A stretch of DNA of 64,000 nt from Mesostigma viride (Eukaryota; Streptophyta; Mesostigmatophyceae; Mesostigmatales; Mesostigmataceae), in NCBI GenBank assembly GCA_009746045.1, contig RPFO01000302.1:1-64000 (forward strand). The letters run 5' to 3'. Positions 42,303-52,253 of this stretch are shown here, piece by piece. The notes beneath the pieces were generated by a model. It worked only from the letters and a program-made list of their open reading frames with translations, did not search any database and was not told the DNA's origin. Positions within the stretch are counted from its first letter, which is position 1. Every line of letters starts with the position of its first letter. Made by a program: the position numbers and the translations under genes.

Positions 42303-42986
42303 TTATTCATCATCATCTTCCCTCTCGTCATCGGAGGACACGGGAACGCCTAGGTCACCCCCCGACAACCCCTCCTTATGGAACTCGGCAATGGAATAGG
42401 CGGTGTTGTACCGTTGAGGCGGCCTCCTGGGAGCGACTTCACCTCTCCACCCCCTCGCCTTGTCCAGGTACAGTTGGTACTGATAGCTACCGTCACGCGC
42501 ATTTTCATTAAATACGCCAATCACTGCGTTTCCCAAGACGTCCTGGTTGTCGCTCGTTTGACCCTGTTTCCTCACCTCATTGGTTATATTGTGTCTCTGA
42601 GCCAAGCCGTAGCCGCCAAAGGCTCCAGGTGATGGGTCCCACTTTTCACCTATTCCGTGTTTTTCTATCATCGCTTTATAATCCCCCACCACCCTGTCAT
42701 AAATTTCCTTTCTTGCAGGCATGCCTGGGAGGTCGGTATCGGGGTTGAGAGGACTACGATGATTGGGCAGGAGATGATAAGGCACGGGGCTATACCCAAC
42801 TTCAGCCATCTGTCTGCGCTGTGGGCGAGAGCTGTTTCTCCGGGGACGACTCGTTCGACGTGTCAGCGCATTCATCGTGTGCGTTCGATACTGCCTGCCC
42901 TTCCTATGGCAACTACAGTATGTGCTGCCCACAACCGCGGGGTTCTTGCATCTTTGGCGCTGTCTAGTGAGAGACTTGCACTTCAT
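42303..42986 (-). CDS. Cys3His zinc-module protein, tandem copy B (227 aa)
   Basis: The start at 42986 matches copy A exactly (MKCKSLTRQRQRCKNPAVVG); three codons further upstream is an alternative Met. The C-terminal repeat YQYQLYLDKARGWRGEVAPR is shared with copy A, while the middle has diverged. The leader (GATATAAAAAA) is also shared, so promoter and gene were duplicated together. Confidence 0.65.
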   Translation of the reverse strand: MKCKSLTRQRQRCKNPAVVGSTYCSCHRKGRQYRTHTMNALTRRTSRPRRNSSRPQRRQMAEVGYSPVPYHLLPNHRSPLNPDTDLPGMPARKEIYDRVVGDYKAMIEKHGIGEKWDPSPGAFGGYGLAQRHNITNEVRKQGQTSDNQDVLGNAVIGVFNENARDGSYQYQLYLDKARGWRGEVAPRRPPQRYNTAYSIAEFHKEGLSGGDLGVPVSSDDEREDDDE

Positions 42987-43157
42987 GGGAGTCAATTACA
43001 GTTGCGTGATATAAAAAAAAGCATCTTTATTACCATTGACTTGGATCGGAGTAGTATTGCATAGGAAACACGAGGACCACAGCAAACATCCAATTGTGGC
43101 ATGCACGCCAACCACCAACCGGCCACGCGGGCACGGTGATAAACACAAAGGCGCCTC

Positions 43158-45526
43158 TCACACGCCGCCCGCCTCCTCCTCGTCAAAGTTGAAGTCCACG
43201 CCGTAGAGCCAGATGGCCCGCTTGCGAGTGTTGGAGTTGCGCGGGTAGTTCTTCCAGGTCCTGTCCTTGACCACGCGGATGTTGAACTCCGCGAAGATGT
43301 ACTTGTAGTAGTCCTCGTCCATGTTGGTCTTGCGCTTGTCCCGCGCCCCCGCCCACTCGGTGAACTTCTTCTCGAACAGGTCCCAGGGCATGTAGCACTC
43401 CTCCCCGCGCTCGACCCAGGACACGGAGTTGAGGAAGGTGATGAGCAGGCTGGAGCTCTCGGCGGCCTGCCTGCGCCACTCGGTGAACTGGGGGTCGATG
43501 TACTTGTGCACCGACCGGCTGCCGACGGCCCGCACCAGCGCCCTGTACGCGCGGTTGCCCTTCACGATGATGGCCGCGACGTTGGCCTTCATCCGGTGGG
43601 CCAGCGTGGCGTCGGGCTCCTCGGGCTTCTTGTCGAACGGGAAGAGCACGAGGCGGCGGCTGATCTGGCTGGCGTTGTCCGAGGTCCAGAACATCTTGTT
43701 CCCGGCGGCCAGCAGGGGGGGCGCCAGTCCTCGGTGATGGGGTCGCCGTGCTTGACGGCCATGGAGATGCGCTCCCCGCTGACCATGGACAGCCAGTCGC
43801 TCTGGGTGAGCTTGAACCGCTCGTCGATCTCCACGGTGATGTTGGCGTACTTGTCCTTGAGCTTGGACAGTCCGAACATGCTCTCGATGTTGTTGGACAG
43901 CACGCCCACCTCCGGCCCGTAGATGAGGTTCATGATGTTGATGAGCGTGGACTTGCCCGACCCCGCCATGCCCTTGAGGAAGACCATGACCTCGAACATG
44001 TCCAGCTCCTTGAGGTTGTAGAGCATGCGACCGATCGCGAGTGCCCAGAAGGTCTTCTGCACGTTGCGCGAGTAGCCCTGGAACTCCAGTACGGTGGACA
44101 CCGGCTCGCAGGGGATGTCGACCCACTCTCCGTCCTCGAACTCGCCCCGGAACGCGCCCTCCTCGAAGAACTCGGGGGGCACATGGGCATCCGGAAAGTA
44201 CCGGCACGCCCCCACGTCGCTGGGGAGCTTGCGCGGGCCGTCGTAGGGGAAGAACTCGTCCGTGTCGGCGCGGTATATGCCGTTGCGGAAGGCGAACACG
44301 TGGCGGTCCTTGGGGCGGACGGGGAAGGCGGCCGGCGCCGACTCCATGATGTGCTCGGTGGCCTTCTTGCACGTGCTGCCATCCCTCTGGCAGATCTTCC
44401 ACGGGATGGGGTACTCCGGACTGGTCATCTCGCGCACCCACTTCTTGATGGTGGTTACCTTCTTCCAGTAGTGGGTGTCGTGGCCCTCGGGCGTGAACTC
44501 GCGGACGTAGACCCCGTCGTCGCTGTCCTCCTCCCCCTTCCTGTAGCCCATGTGGTGCCAGTGTGCTGTGAGGATGACCATGAGCCTGTGCAGATCGTTG
44601 AGCTCGGCGCTCCCGTGGGAGAGCCGCACGATCAGCTTGGAGAGGAGCAGGCTCTCCCTCTCCCTCTGGGGCAGCCGGGCCTCGAGGATGCAGCAGACCG
44701 CCTCACGCATGGTGAAGACGCGCCCCACGGCATCGGTGACATCACCCACGAGTTCGGTGGGTCCCACCTCCTCCATCTGCGCGACGAGGCCGTGCAGCCT
44801 TGACATGACCGCCAGGTTGCTCTTGTTGAGGGCCTCGTAGACGAGCGGGACGGAGTCGCAGCAGTTCACGTACTTCCAGCAGGTGGCGTGGCGCGCGTCG
44901 TCGTCCTCGTCGCCGAAGGGGTTGAGCTCTGGCTTGTACAGCTTGAAGATGTCCTCCATGATGCACGCGGGGTGGGCCTCCACGATGCCGACCTTGAGCA
45001 TGCGCGCGATTTCCATGATCCGCTCCTCCGAGAAGGTCTTGCAGTCGGTGATGAAGGTGATCATCCCCTCCGGGTCGGCCAGAAGGTTCCTGAAGGCCTT
45101 CAGGTCGTCGTATCCCGCCGGCTGCGACCCAATACTAGGAGCTCCAGCTGCTCCATCCACTCCACCATCACCAGCAGCCTCCTCCTCCTCCTCCTCCTCC
45201 TCTGGAGGTGGTGTGGGGCCCTCCTCCTCCTCCTCCATATCCTCCTCCTCCTCATCATCATCATCTGGGAACACAGTGGCAGGGTTGGGCATGACAGGAG
45301 GGTGGTCCACATGCTGATCATCAATAAATCCCCTGTCTTGCGAGTTTTCCGGCGAAAAATCCTCACTCTCCTCCCCTCCCTTGTTGCCCTCCTCATCAGA
45401 TGACTCCTCAGCAGCATCATCCACAAACTTTGACTTTTTGGATGCCCTGCCCTCCATGGTGGGGGAGGAGGGGCTGTCACCTGCACCCCTGGATTGGTGA
45501 TGTGACAGCTTCTTCTTTCCAGCCAT
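43158..45526 (-). CDS. D5-type SF3 helicase (about 789 aa), one frameshift
   Basis: The first 150 residues are acidic low complexity (long Glu/Asp runs). The D5_N-like region follows, then the SF3 core: Walker A FLKGMAGSGKSTLINIMN (about 517) and Walker B ITVEIDERF (about 565). At a G7 run (43715-43721) the frame changes and the core continues with LAAGNKMFWTSDNASQISRR (motif C region, Arg finger) and a C-terminal winged-helix-like end. It unwinds DNA at the fork; the AEP primase is a separate gene here rather than the usual fusion. Confidence 0.85.
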
Positions 45527-46102
45527 GGTTTTCTATGTAGTGGACACAGAAAAACCTGGCCCTTTTAGTCGAACACCGGCCGAGATGCGAAAATCACATG
45601 GTAACAAGGTGCATTCTTGCCACTGGTTGGGAGGTGCCATGAGGCTTTCAGCTTGTGAGAGATGGCCAGGTGGGGGGCAAATTTCCCATAAATCCTCGTA
45701 GCTCCGGCGTGAACGCGGTATCCTGCCGGTTGTGCGGGGGTGGCCGCGCGCAAACGGCGCAAATCCCGCCACAGCGCCTCGTTTGTGGCCCAGATTTGCC
45801 GGCGAACTCGCGGGAAACTTTCGGTAACCGCCGGCACCGCGGCACGCGTTCCGGACTGGCGGGAAACTTGAGGGAACTCCGACGCCGCGCCCCATGCATG
45901 CACGCACCGTGCTGTCGGCCAACTTCTGGTAACTCCACGGGACTGCCCCCCGCGCCACGGAATCCTGGCAGAATTTTAATAACTCCCCGGCAAAGGCCCG
46001 ATAGCCATGGAGTCTCGGCCGACTTTTCGTAACCTGCCGCCGACCCTGCATTTTTCTGATAACCGCCGCGTCTCTCCCGCGCCTGCCGCTAACGCCGGCA
46101 AC
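45527..46102. other. 576-bp gap without a convincing gene
   Basis: This GC-rich stretch contains many short repeated words around ggaaactt, gtaac and gccggc, like the region 63400-63800 near the right edge. Several overlapping ORFs exist on both strands but none looks protein-like. It separates divergent genes and may hold regulatory or replication signals. Confidence 0.4.
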
Positions 46103-46459
46103 ATGAAAAAAAGTATGCCCCCTACTATAGATGCCATGGACAAGGCTTTTGCCACAGATTCACTCACCTCAGCTACCTTCCTATTTTCCCAGCTGCTACC
46201 CTTTGTGTTGCTCTCAGATTTTAAGGCTGACAGCACCCCAGTGAAGGCCTTGGTCATTTTCTCAGGTGCCCACAGAGCCACATCCAAGCTTGACATAGCA
46301 GTGCTGGTGACTGGGGTGTATTTCCTTGTGCTATCCATCCTTCCTGACCTGGTAGCAGCAGCTGGCAAGGATGCAGCATCCAAGCAAGGGGGGGAGGCAG
46401 CAGGAAGTGGCAGAGGCAGGGAAGAGGCTAGAAGATCTTCCACAAGAAGTGCTCAATGA
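46103..46459 (+). CDS. ORF with hydrophobic segments, possibly the N-terminus of the F-box gene
   Basis: MKKSMPPTIDAMDKAFATDS is followed by two moderately hydrophobic segments (FLFSQLLPFVLLS and LDIAVLVTGVYFLVLSILPD). It reaches a G7 run at 46388-46394; a one-base shift there would join it to the F-box ORF. Relatively AT-rich compared with neighbours. Confidence 0.4.
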   Translation: MKKSMPPTIDAMDKAFATDSLTSATFLFSQLLPFVLLSDFKADSTPVKALVIFSGAHRATSKLDIAVLVTGVYFLVLSILPDLVAAAGKDAASKQGGEAAGSGRGREEARRSSTRSAQ

Positions 46460-47340
46460 TGTTCTCTCCAAGATGCCCCTGCAGGATGCTGCCATGACTA
46501 TGGCACTCAACAAGGCCCTCTTCAAAGGGGTCGTGTCGGAGTTTTCGGCCGCGTTTCAGTTGATCAAGTGCATGTCTCACCCGCTCATGGGGAGGGATGA
46601 GAGCAGTTTCAGGGCCTACCAGGGTGGGTGGTGAGGCGTTTGAAGGAAACCATCAAGAGCGTGCTCCACCTGGCTGAGAGGAAGACCCCCACCTCTTTCC
46701 TGGTCAACGACAGGAGATTCATCCGCGTGGAGAAGGCCTTTCTGGAGCTGAAGAGTGTCCTGGAGTGGATGTTTCCTTGCGGCCCGGGCGCCAACGAGGT
46801 CGCATTCACCCTCTTTGGCTCCAAGGGGAGTACCCACACCCTCACCCTCCCCACGCAGCTGGGCTGCTCCCCCCTCCCCTCGCGTGCCAGGGCGCCAACC
46901 AGCTCGCCACCATTCTGAACGCGGGGTTTCGCGCCAACAGGCGTGTGATCGCCCCTGTGGGGTACGGCTGCGTGTACATGCCCGCTCGGCTGATGGAGGA
47001 TGCGAGCTCGCATCTCGGCCCTCTCATCATCTTGTTCTCTCTCGACAGCTTGGGAAACATGTGGGGGTTCAAGTACGACTTCAAGCGATGGCGGTACACC
47101 CAGACCATCCTGGTGGCGATGAAGGATGGCACGGTGTACAAAACGGCCGGGTGGACGTCGGGCATGGAGAAACAGATGGAGCGCATGGCCGCCAACCCGC
47201 GCGAGTGCCTCCACAGCTGGATGAGGAGCAACTGCTGCGTGTTCTGCCTACGCACGTTGACGTACATCTACGACGTGTTCCACGGGTTCGGCGGCAACTG
47301 CGGCAGGCGCTACGGGCTCGACGCGGTCATGGGCGAGTGA
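46371..47340 (+). CDS. F-box protein with frameshifts
   Basis: Residues 17-50 (KRLEDLPQEVLNDVLSKMPL, then ALNKALFKGVV) fit an F-box, the motif that binds Skp1 in SCF ubiquitin ligases. Protein-like sequence continues in other frames after about 46625 (RRLKETIKSVLHLAERKTPT) and after the C-rich tract near 46870 (NAGFRANRRVIAPVGYGCVY ... TAGWTSGMEKQM) to TGA 47340. I read it as one gene of about 320 aa with two indels. The substrate-binding part is unknown. Confidence 0.55.
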
Positions 47341-47551
47341 GGTATCGAGTGACGCGGGTGTCCACCTCCAGGAGCAGATGGAGCAGCTCCCCGACGAGGA
47401 GTAGCAGTAGGAACTTGACGGCCATGTCGCGCAGGTTCACGGCCCTTCGTTTGTAGGCGCTGTACCCCGCGGCCACCGCTAGGGTGGCGAGGACGTCGAA
47501 TAAGGCGATCCCAAACATACGTGCGGATCTCAACCAGGCGATTGTGTCCAT
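47327..47551 (-). CDS. Small membrane protein (74 aa)
   Basis: MDTIAWLRSARMFGIALFDV starts a first hydrophobic stretch (to about residue 30) and LRDMAVKFLLLLLVGELLHL a second. It converges with the F-box gene, overlapping 14 bp. The 206 bp upstream to 47757 are AT-rich with no convincing gene. Confidence 0.5.
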   Translation of the reverse strand: MDTIAWLRSARMFGIALFDVLATLAVAAGYSAYKRRAVNLRDMAVKFLLLLLVGELLHLLLEVDTRVTRYLTRP

Positions 47552-47757
47552 GTCTGTTTGTCTTTAATGAGTGCATTTATTAATTTTGGAATGACAACTT
47601 GGTTTAATTCAAACACTTTGCACGAATCGGCAATCTCGTTTTCGCCCTGTGTACCATCAACGCGATGTCTAGCGGACTCAGCGCATCGTTACGCGGAAGT
47701 ACCCTCTTATCTCGCGAGACGCAGGCACCCATCTACCATATAGGAAAGCACGCAGAA

Positions 47758-48795
47758 TTATATATCGCTACGAATGTGCAGGCTGGGCTCGTTGAACAGG
47801 CGCACGATCCACTCGTGGTTGGCGTACGAGGCACACGCGGGCCAGGCTATATTGCTCCACTTCAGGGAGCAAAATGCCAGCTTGCCGGCGTTCTCGTTTT
47901 TCATCATCTGAAAAGCACGCTCCAGCCGCCTCTTGTAGATGTCTGCCAGGCAGCGGAAGTGTTCCACCCTCTCATCCACCCAGGCGTCAATAGGACCCAT
48001 CCCGGTCCTCCTGCACGAGTAGTCCCCCCTCGCGGCACGAGTGATCTGGGGGAATCGCAACCCGGTCGGCATCATGGCGGGCATGAGCTCGTGGTGGGAT
48101 CCCCGTACGCGCGGGTTGATGTAGGTCGCGTTGGTCTCCGCAAACCAGAAGCGGATGGCGTCCCCCCTCCGGTCCGCGGCTCTCTTGTACAGATGCAGGA
48201 ACAGGCGCAAGTTTTGCTTATCGTAAGCAAAGTCCCGGAAGAGGATCAACGTGAGGGTCAGGAATGTGACGGCGTTCTCAATCCCGAACGCGTTGCCGAA
48301 GAGCCAGTAGGCCCTCATCGTGGGGTGGTTCTTGCTGGCGGAGTCGCCATGGATGAGCATCAGCACCGCCCGCGTCAGGTGGTCGTACCACTCCCAGGAC
48401 CTCGTGTCGAATTGAGCGATCGGGAAAAGCATTTCCACCGCGAGCGTGTGGTCCTTTGTCCACCCCTCGGGGGTTATGGCCGCGGGCTTCATGGCGTGCA
48501 CGAAAGAGATGACCCTGTCCTCGTGCGCGCTCCCCCCGTACTCCATCACGACGTTTCTCATGGCCCTGAAGGCCTGTATGAACCGGTTCGCGTCGTGCGA
48601 TGAAGCGACGACCGAACTGTACAAGGGCGCCAGGCGGGCACGGAGACTCAGGCTCTTGGCATCCAAGTCGCCCTCCAGCCCCTTCAGTGCAGCACGGTAG
48701 TCCGCGTCCCCCTTCATGGCGAACCGCAGCCTCTCCAGGTCGCTCGCGTCCAGGTGGTCCGCGACCAGCGACCAGGGCAGCGGGTCGTCGGTCAT
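47758..48795 (-). CDS. Divergent F-box-like protein (345 aa)
   Basis: MTDDPLPWSLVADHLDASDL followed by ERLRFAMKGDADYRAAL resembles an F-box (L-P-x-x-L-x-x-x-L...L...C/A). The rest is helical and globular with many aromatic residues and no catalytic motif. Its ATG overlaps the stop of the RING/TRAF gene by 4 nt, which suggests linked expression and a shared ubiquitin role. Confidence 0.5.
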   Translation of the reverse strand: MTDDPLPWSLVADHLDASDLERLRFAMKGDADYRAALKGLEGDLDAKSLSLRARLAPLYSSVVASSHDANRFIQAFRAMRNVVMEYGGSAHEDRVISFVHAMKPAAITPEGWTKDHTLAVEMLFPIAQFDTRSWEWYDHLTRAVLMLIHGDSASKNHPTMRAYWLFGNAFGIENAVTFLTLTLILFRDFAYDKQNLRLFLHLYKRAADRRGDAIRFWFAETNATYINPRVRGSHHELMPAMMPTGLRFPQITRAARGDYSCRRTGMGPIDAWVDERVEHFRCLADIYKRRLERAFQMMKNENAGKLAFCSLKWSNIAWPACASYANHEWIVRLFNEPSLHIRSDI

Positions 48796-49727
48796 GATTC
48801 GGCACTAGCGTCCTCGGCGGCCCCCCTGGCAAAACGGGGCGGGTTGGGTCCGAACCAGTCGTTGGAGGTGACTTCCTGGTCGTCGCGGCTCATATCCACG
48901 GGCGCAGTCTCCGTCGCCGTGTAGGTGACGGTTCGCGCGTCGTCGGCGTTACGGGAGTGACACGGACACGTCGCCTCGTCGTACGGCTCCCCGCGCCTGC
49001 ACAAGTCCCATCGCAGCAGGTTGTTCTCGTTGCATGATCTCCAGGCTCCGTACCTCCTCCTGGCCTGCTGGATCACGGACACGCAGGGCTCGGAACTGTA
49101 CTCGCACGTCCGCTCGTGCTCCTGGATCCACGCGAAGAGTCCCGTGTGGACGCAGCCGTCGCCGTTCAGCGAGAATTTGCAGGGGAAGAACTCGCAGTTC
49201 CTGCGGTGCTCGTCCAGGTTTCTGCGGAGGATCACCTTCTCGCAGCCGAACGAGCGGTTGGGGCACTCCACGCGGACGTAGGCGCACTCGCGGGCGTGGT
49301 TGCGGATCTCGGGATGCAGCCCCGTGAAGTCGCAGCCGTTCGCGGCGTTCGGACAGGTCCTGCGAAGGTTGGCGGTTATGTTGTGAAGGGTCACCATGGG
49401 CCTGGTCTGATACCTCTGCCACGGTTTGCGGCAGATGATGCACTTTCCAGAAACCGCCGACGCCACGCCCGGGCGGCTCCTCTGCTTCTCGATCAGCAGT
49501 TTCATGCAGGGCTCACGGCAAATCAGCGACTCGCATTTACGCCCCTCCACCCTCGTCTGGCACTCGATCACAACCGGGTCGTACACCGCGTTCATGCAGA
49601 TGACACACGCCAGGTCCGCCACGTCCACCGACACGGTTCTTTCCACTGTGCCCGAGTCCATCGCGTCCATGTCCGGGTCCTGCACGGGGCGAGGGTGGAA
49701 CACGAGGCCTTCTGGCACCCCTTCCAC
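48792..49727 (-). CDS. RING/TRAF-type zinc finger protein, putative E3 ubiquitin ligase
   Basis: An N-terminal RING-like site (CVICMNAVYDPVVIEC ... CESLICREPC ... CIICRKPW, residues about 41-105) is followed by TRAF-type fingers (CPNAANGCDFTGLHPEIRNH, ECPNRSFGCEKVILRRNLDE, CKFSLNGDGCVHTGLFAWIQ) with regular C/C/H/C spacing. Cellular relatives transfer ubiquitin or act in immune signalling. Start could be Met 19-22 codons in (MDAMDSGTVERT). It overlaps the F-box-like gene by 4 nt. Confidence 0.75.
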   Translation of the reverse strand: MEGVPEGLVFHPRPVQDPDMDAMDSGTVERTVSVDVADLACVICMNAVYDPVVIECQTRVEGRKCESLICREPCMKLLIEKQRSRPGVASAVSGKCIICRKPWQRYQTRPMVTLHNITANLRRTCPNAANGCDFTGLHPEIRNHARECAYVRVECPNRSFGCEKVILRRNLDEHRRNCEFFPCKFSLNGDGCVHTGLFAWIQEHERTCEYSSEPCVSVIQQARRRYGAWRSCNENNLLRWDLCRRGEPYDEATCPCHSRNADDARTVTYTATETAPVDMSRDDQEVTSNDWFGPNPPRFARGAAEDASAES

Positions 49728-49854
49728 AACGATATAGTCTCGCTGCCCTGGTCCGGCGAGTGGATCAACGCGTACGGAAGCTACTTGGACATCCCCAGGG
49801 AGGCGAGCGGCATCGACTACTTCGTCAGAGACATGCGACGGGAGTGGTGAGTGC

Positions 49855-50337
49855 TCAGTCCTCCCCCTCCTCTTCTTCCTCGCCGCCCTCGCCCTCCTCG
49901 TCCATGGCCGCCGCCTCTTCCTCCATCTCCTGCGCGTGCTGCTCCTTCTTGGATTTGCGGCTCTGCCTCTTCTTCACCCTACGGAGCACCACGTCCTCCA
50001 GGTAGACGGGCTCGAACAGCACCTTGAGACACCCCTGCACCTTGTCACGGTCCCCCTCGAAGAAGCGCAGGAGCCGGTCGTGGTAGTCCTCCACCTTGAG
50101 CGCCCTCTTCTTCTTGTGGTTCTTCACGACCAGTCGGTCGGCGGTGCCGGAGATGTTGCATGCGTCCACCCCCGCGCCCACCATGCCCGTCAGTATGTCT
50201 TGCTGCAGGGCCTTCTTGCGCTTCCTCAGGGGCAGCATCTCCTTGGAGGCGGCCTTGATGGCGTTGTCGATCTCGATGTACTCGCTGGTCATGCTCCTCA
50301 TGTCCGCCCTCCACTGTTCCGCGTCGTGGCCGTTCAT
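49855..50337 (-). CDS. DUF5760-like helical protein (160 aa)
   Basis: MNGHDAEQWRADMRSMTSEY starts a helical protein with IKAASKEMLPLRKRKKALQQ and KKKRALKVEDYHDRLLRFF, a layout common to a short NCLDV family of unknown function (helix, R/K-rich LR-x-x-KK, then a K-x-x-x-L domain). The tail is basic then acidic (Glu run). Confidence 0.5.
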   Translation of the reverse strand: MNGHDAEQWRADMRSMTSEYIEIDNAIKAASKEMLPLRKRKKALQQDILTGMVGAGVDACNISGTADRLVVKNHKKKRALKVEDYHDRLLRFFEGDRDKVQGCLKVLFEPVYLEDVVLRRVKKRQSRKSKKEQHAQEMEEEAAAMDEEGEGGEEEEEGED

Positions 50338-50394
50338 TTGCAGGGGACCGTCGTTGCAATATGAGACACAAAATGTTCCTCCCGGGAACGCACT

Positions 50395-51042
50395 CTACAG
50401 CCCGCCCACGGACACGACACCGGGTGCGCCCCAGATGTTCTGCAACTGCGGGGCTGCCGACTCTCCCCACACGCCGAACGCCGCGGTGTCCGCCACCTCA
50501 GGGAAGCCGAAGATGCTGTTCCCGGTAGGCTCCGAGGACACCCAGTAGAATCGCGGGTCCAGCAGCGTGGTGTTGTTGGTGACGAGCTGGCCGAAGGCCC
50601 CCGTGGTGGCCACCCCGATGGAGCCCCAGTTGTCGGTGCTCACCGGCGCCGGGATGTATGGCCGCAGCGTCTGGATGTCCGATACGGGGAAATCCTTGCT
50701 GTTGCTGGTGATGTAGCCCACGCCGACCTTGTAGTCGTCGAGGGTGGCGCCGACCACGTCCGCGGGGGCCGGCAGGCGCTCTGAGCCGAAGGCCAGCTGG
50801 TCCTCGAACGTGCTGCCGTGGTTGAGGAGGTACTCCCTCTGGCGGGTGTCCATGCCGAACTTGAGGTCGTACTGGCTTGCGGGGATGATGCTGGAGGCCG
50901 TGCCCAGGTTGCCGTTCAGGGCCGACTGCAGGCTCTGGAAGGCCTCGTCGCCGCAAATGCCGTCGAACACCTCCGGGCGGGACAGGACGCCCACGTACTC
51001 CTCGCTGCTGTCCACGATGGCATTGCAGTATCCGGAAGACAT
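50395..51042 (-). CDS. Unknown beta-rich protein (215 aa), possible virion component
   Basis: MSSGYCNAIVDSSEEYVGVL begins a clean ORF with an AGTATATCAT box about 12 nt upstream. It is neutral, rich in Gly/Ser/Thr/Pro and beta-like (GVGYITSNSKDFPVSDIQTL), with no signal or membrane segment. No family recognised. Confidence 0.55.
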   Translation of the reverse strand: MSSGYCNAIVDSSEEYVGVLSRPEVFDGICGDEAFQSLQSALNGNLGTASSIIPASQYDLKFGMDTRQREYLLNHGSTFEDQLAFGSERLPAPADVVGATLDDYKVGVGYITSNSKDFPVSDIQTLRPYIPAPVSTDNWGSIGVATTGAFGQLVTNNTTLLDPRFYWVSSEPTGNSIFGFPEVADTAAFGVWGESAAPQLQNIWGAPGVVSVGGL

Positions 51043-51071
51043 GGTCGATGATATACTAGATGCATCAGAGA

Positions 51072-51302
51072 TTATTTATGCGGGTCTGCGTCGATTTCCC
51101 GCTCCAACGCGTCCACCAGATGTAGCGTGCTGGCCCTGAGGGCATCCACGCCCTTCTCGCCCGCCAACCTCGCCGTGCTGTTCTGCACACTTCGAGGGGC
51201 GCGCGTGGGGTACTTGCCAGCCGGCCACCCCGCTATGATTTCTATGTCCTCGTCGTCTAACGACAAATCTATGGGATCGTTCATCGTCCCCTTGTGCGCC
51301 AT
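51072..51302 (-). CDS. Small acidic protein (76 aa)
   Basis: MAHKGTMNDPIDLSLDDEDI; an in-frame ATG eight codons upstream is less likely because it overlaps the AT-rich leader. Asp-rich motif IDLSLDDEDIEII resembles SUMO-interacting or similar short linear motifs, which is speculative. No family recognised. Confidence 0.5.
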   Translation of the reverse strand: MAHKGTMNDPIDLSLDDEDIEIIAGWPAGKYPTRAPRSVQNSTARLAGEKGVDALRASTLHLVDALEREIDADPHK

Positions 51303-51428
51303 GGATGTGGTTCGATAATTAAACATTACGATTTAATTTGCGTTGGGTACTCATTGTAGGATTCGCAATTCGCGTGCATTAGAGTTTATTGAATCGGTAA
51401 GAGGAATAGTTTACAGGTCAAAAGTCAC

Positions 51429-52139
51429 TCAGTTTGAGGGCTCCTCGTCGGAGTTGTTGGACATCTCCTCGTCACTGCCCTTCTCGATGAAGGAGTACCC
51501 TAGCGGCATCCTGTTGCTGGGGAAAAACTGCACCAGCTTCAAGACGGGCGTGCACCCGAACTTCTTGCCCATGAACCACAGGCGCGATATCTCCACGATG
51601 GTCTGCACCTCCATTCCCTTCTCCAGCTCGAACCCGGTGACGGGCTTCTTGTCCTCGTCGAAGAACTGGCAATCGAACTTGTTGTTGCGGAAGGGGACCG
51701 AGCACTTGAAGGTTGGCGGGTACTGCTCCTTCTTGGAGGGCTTGATGGCGGAGGTGTAGAGCTCGTCCACGAACTCGCGGCTCAGTTTCTTGCCAAACCA
51801 GGCGGTGCTCTTCTCGACGGACGTGTCCTTGTTCAGGTCGTCGAAGTCCACCCACTTCTTGTAAAAAATGCCCGTGTCGCTGGCGGGGTCGTAGTGCCCA
51901 TCCATGCTCAGGTCCAGCGTGTACTTGGGCGGGGCGGTGGTGCCTGGTGTCTTGGCCTCGAAGTGGCTTATCCCGAACGGGGCGCGCATCCTCGGGGTCT
52001 GGATGCGGATGGGCACCTCCTTCCCATCCTTCATGTAGTTCACGTACACGGACAGCCCTCCCGAGGCCGTGCGCTTGGGGTCCCGGTATACGATCTTGGA
52101 GGGGTCGAAATCCTCGAACAGGACGATGGTGGACGTCAT
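51429..52139 (-). CDS. DUF5871-like NCLDV protein, possible ssDNA-binding
   Basis: 236 codons. MTSTIVLFEDFDPSKIVYRD, then VPIRIQTPRMRAPFGISHFE, YTLDLSMDGHYD and VEISRLWFMGKKFGCTPVLK fit a family frequent in NCLDVs (I-Q-T-P-x-M-x-x-P-F-G and W-x-x-x-x-x-x-G). The beta-rich core and acidic C-terminus resemble ssDNA-binding proteins, but function is inference. No membrane or signal sequence. Confidence 0.6.
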   Translation of the reverse strand: MTSTIVLFEDFDPSKIVYRDPKRTASGGLSVYVNYMKDGKEVPIRIQTPRMRAPFGISHFEAKTPGTTAPPKYTLDLSMDGHYDPASDTGIFYKKWVDFDDLNKDTSVEKSTAWFGKKLSREFVDELYTSAIKPSKKEQYPPTFKCSVPFRNNKFDCQFFDEDKKPVTGFELEKGMEVQTIVEISRLWFMGKKFGCTPVLKLVQFFPSNRMPLGYSFIEKGSDEEMSNNSDEEPSN

Positions 52140-52253
52140 GACTGGAATTCGCTAGGGAGTGCGGACGCTGCGGACGTGTGGCGCTCAACAGAGGCGGCGC
52201 TGGTGATCAGCGGGGGTGGTGAGAACCTGCCCGAACCGGGGGGGCTCGGGAAC

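Noticed and set aside
45533-46051. 172-aa minus-strand ORF in the gap upstream of the D5 gene
   Set aside because: Odd composition, many overlapping alternatives and no promoter-like box.
49691-49850. Plus-strand ORF end (HNDIVSLPWSGEWINAYGSY...) beside the RING/TRAF gene
   Set aside because: Looks protein-like for about 45 residues but has no nearby ATG and overlaps the antisense start of the zinc-finger gene. Possibly a gene relic.
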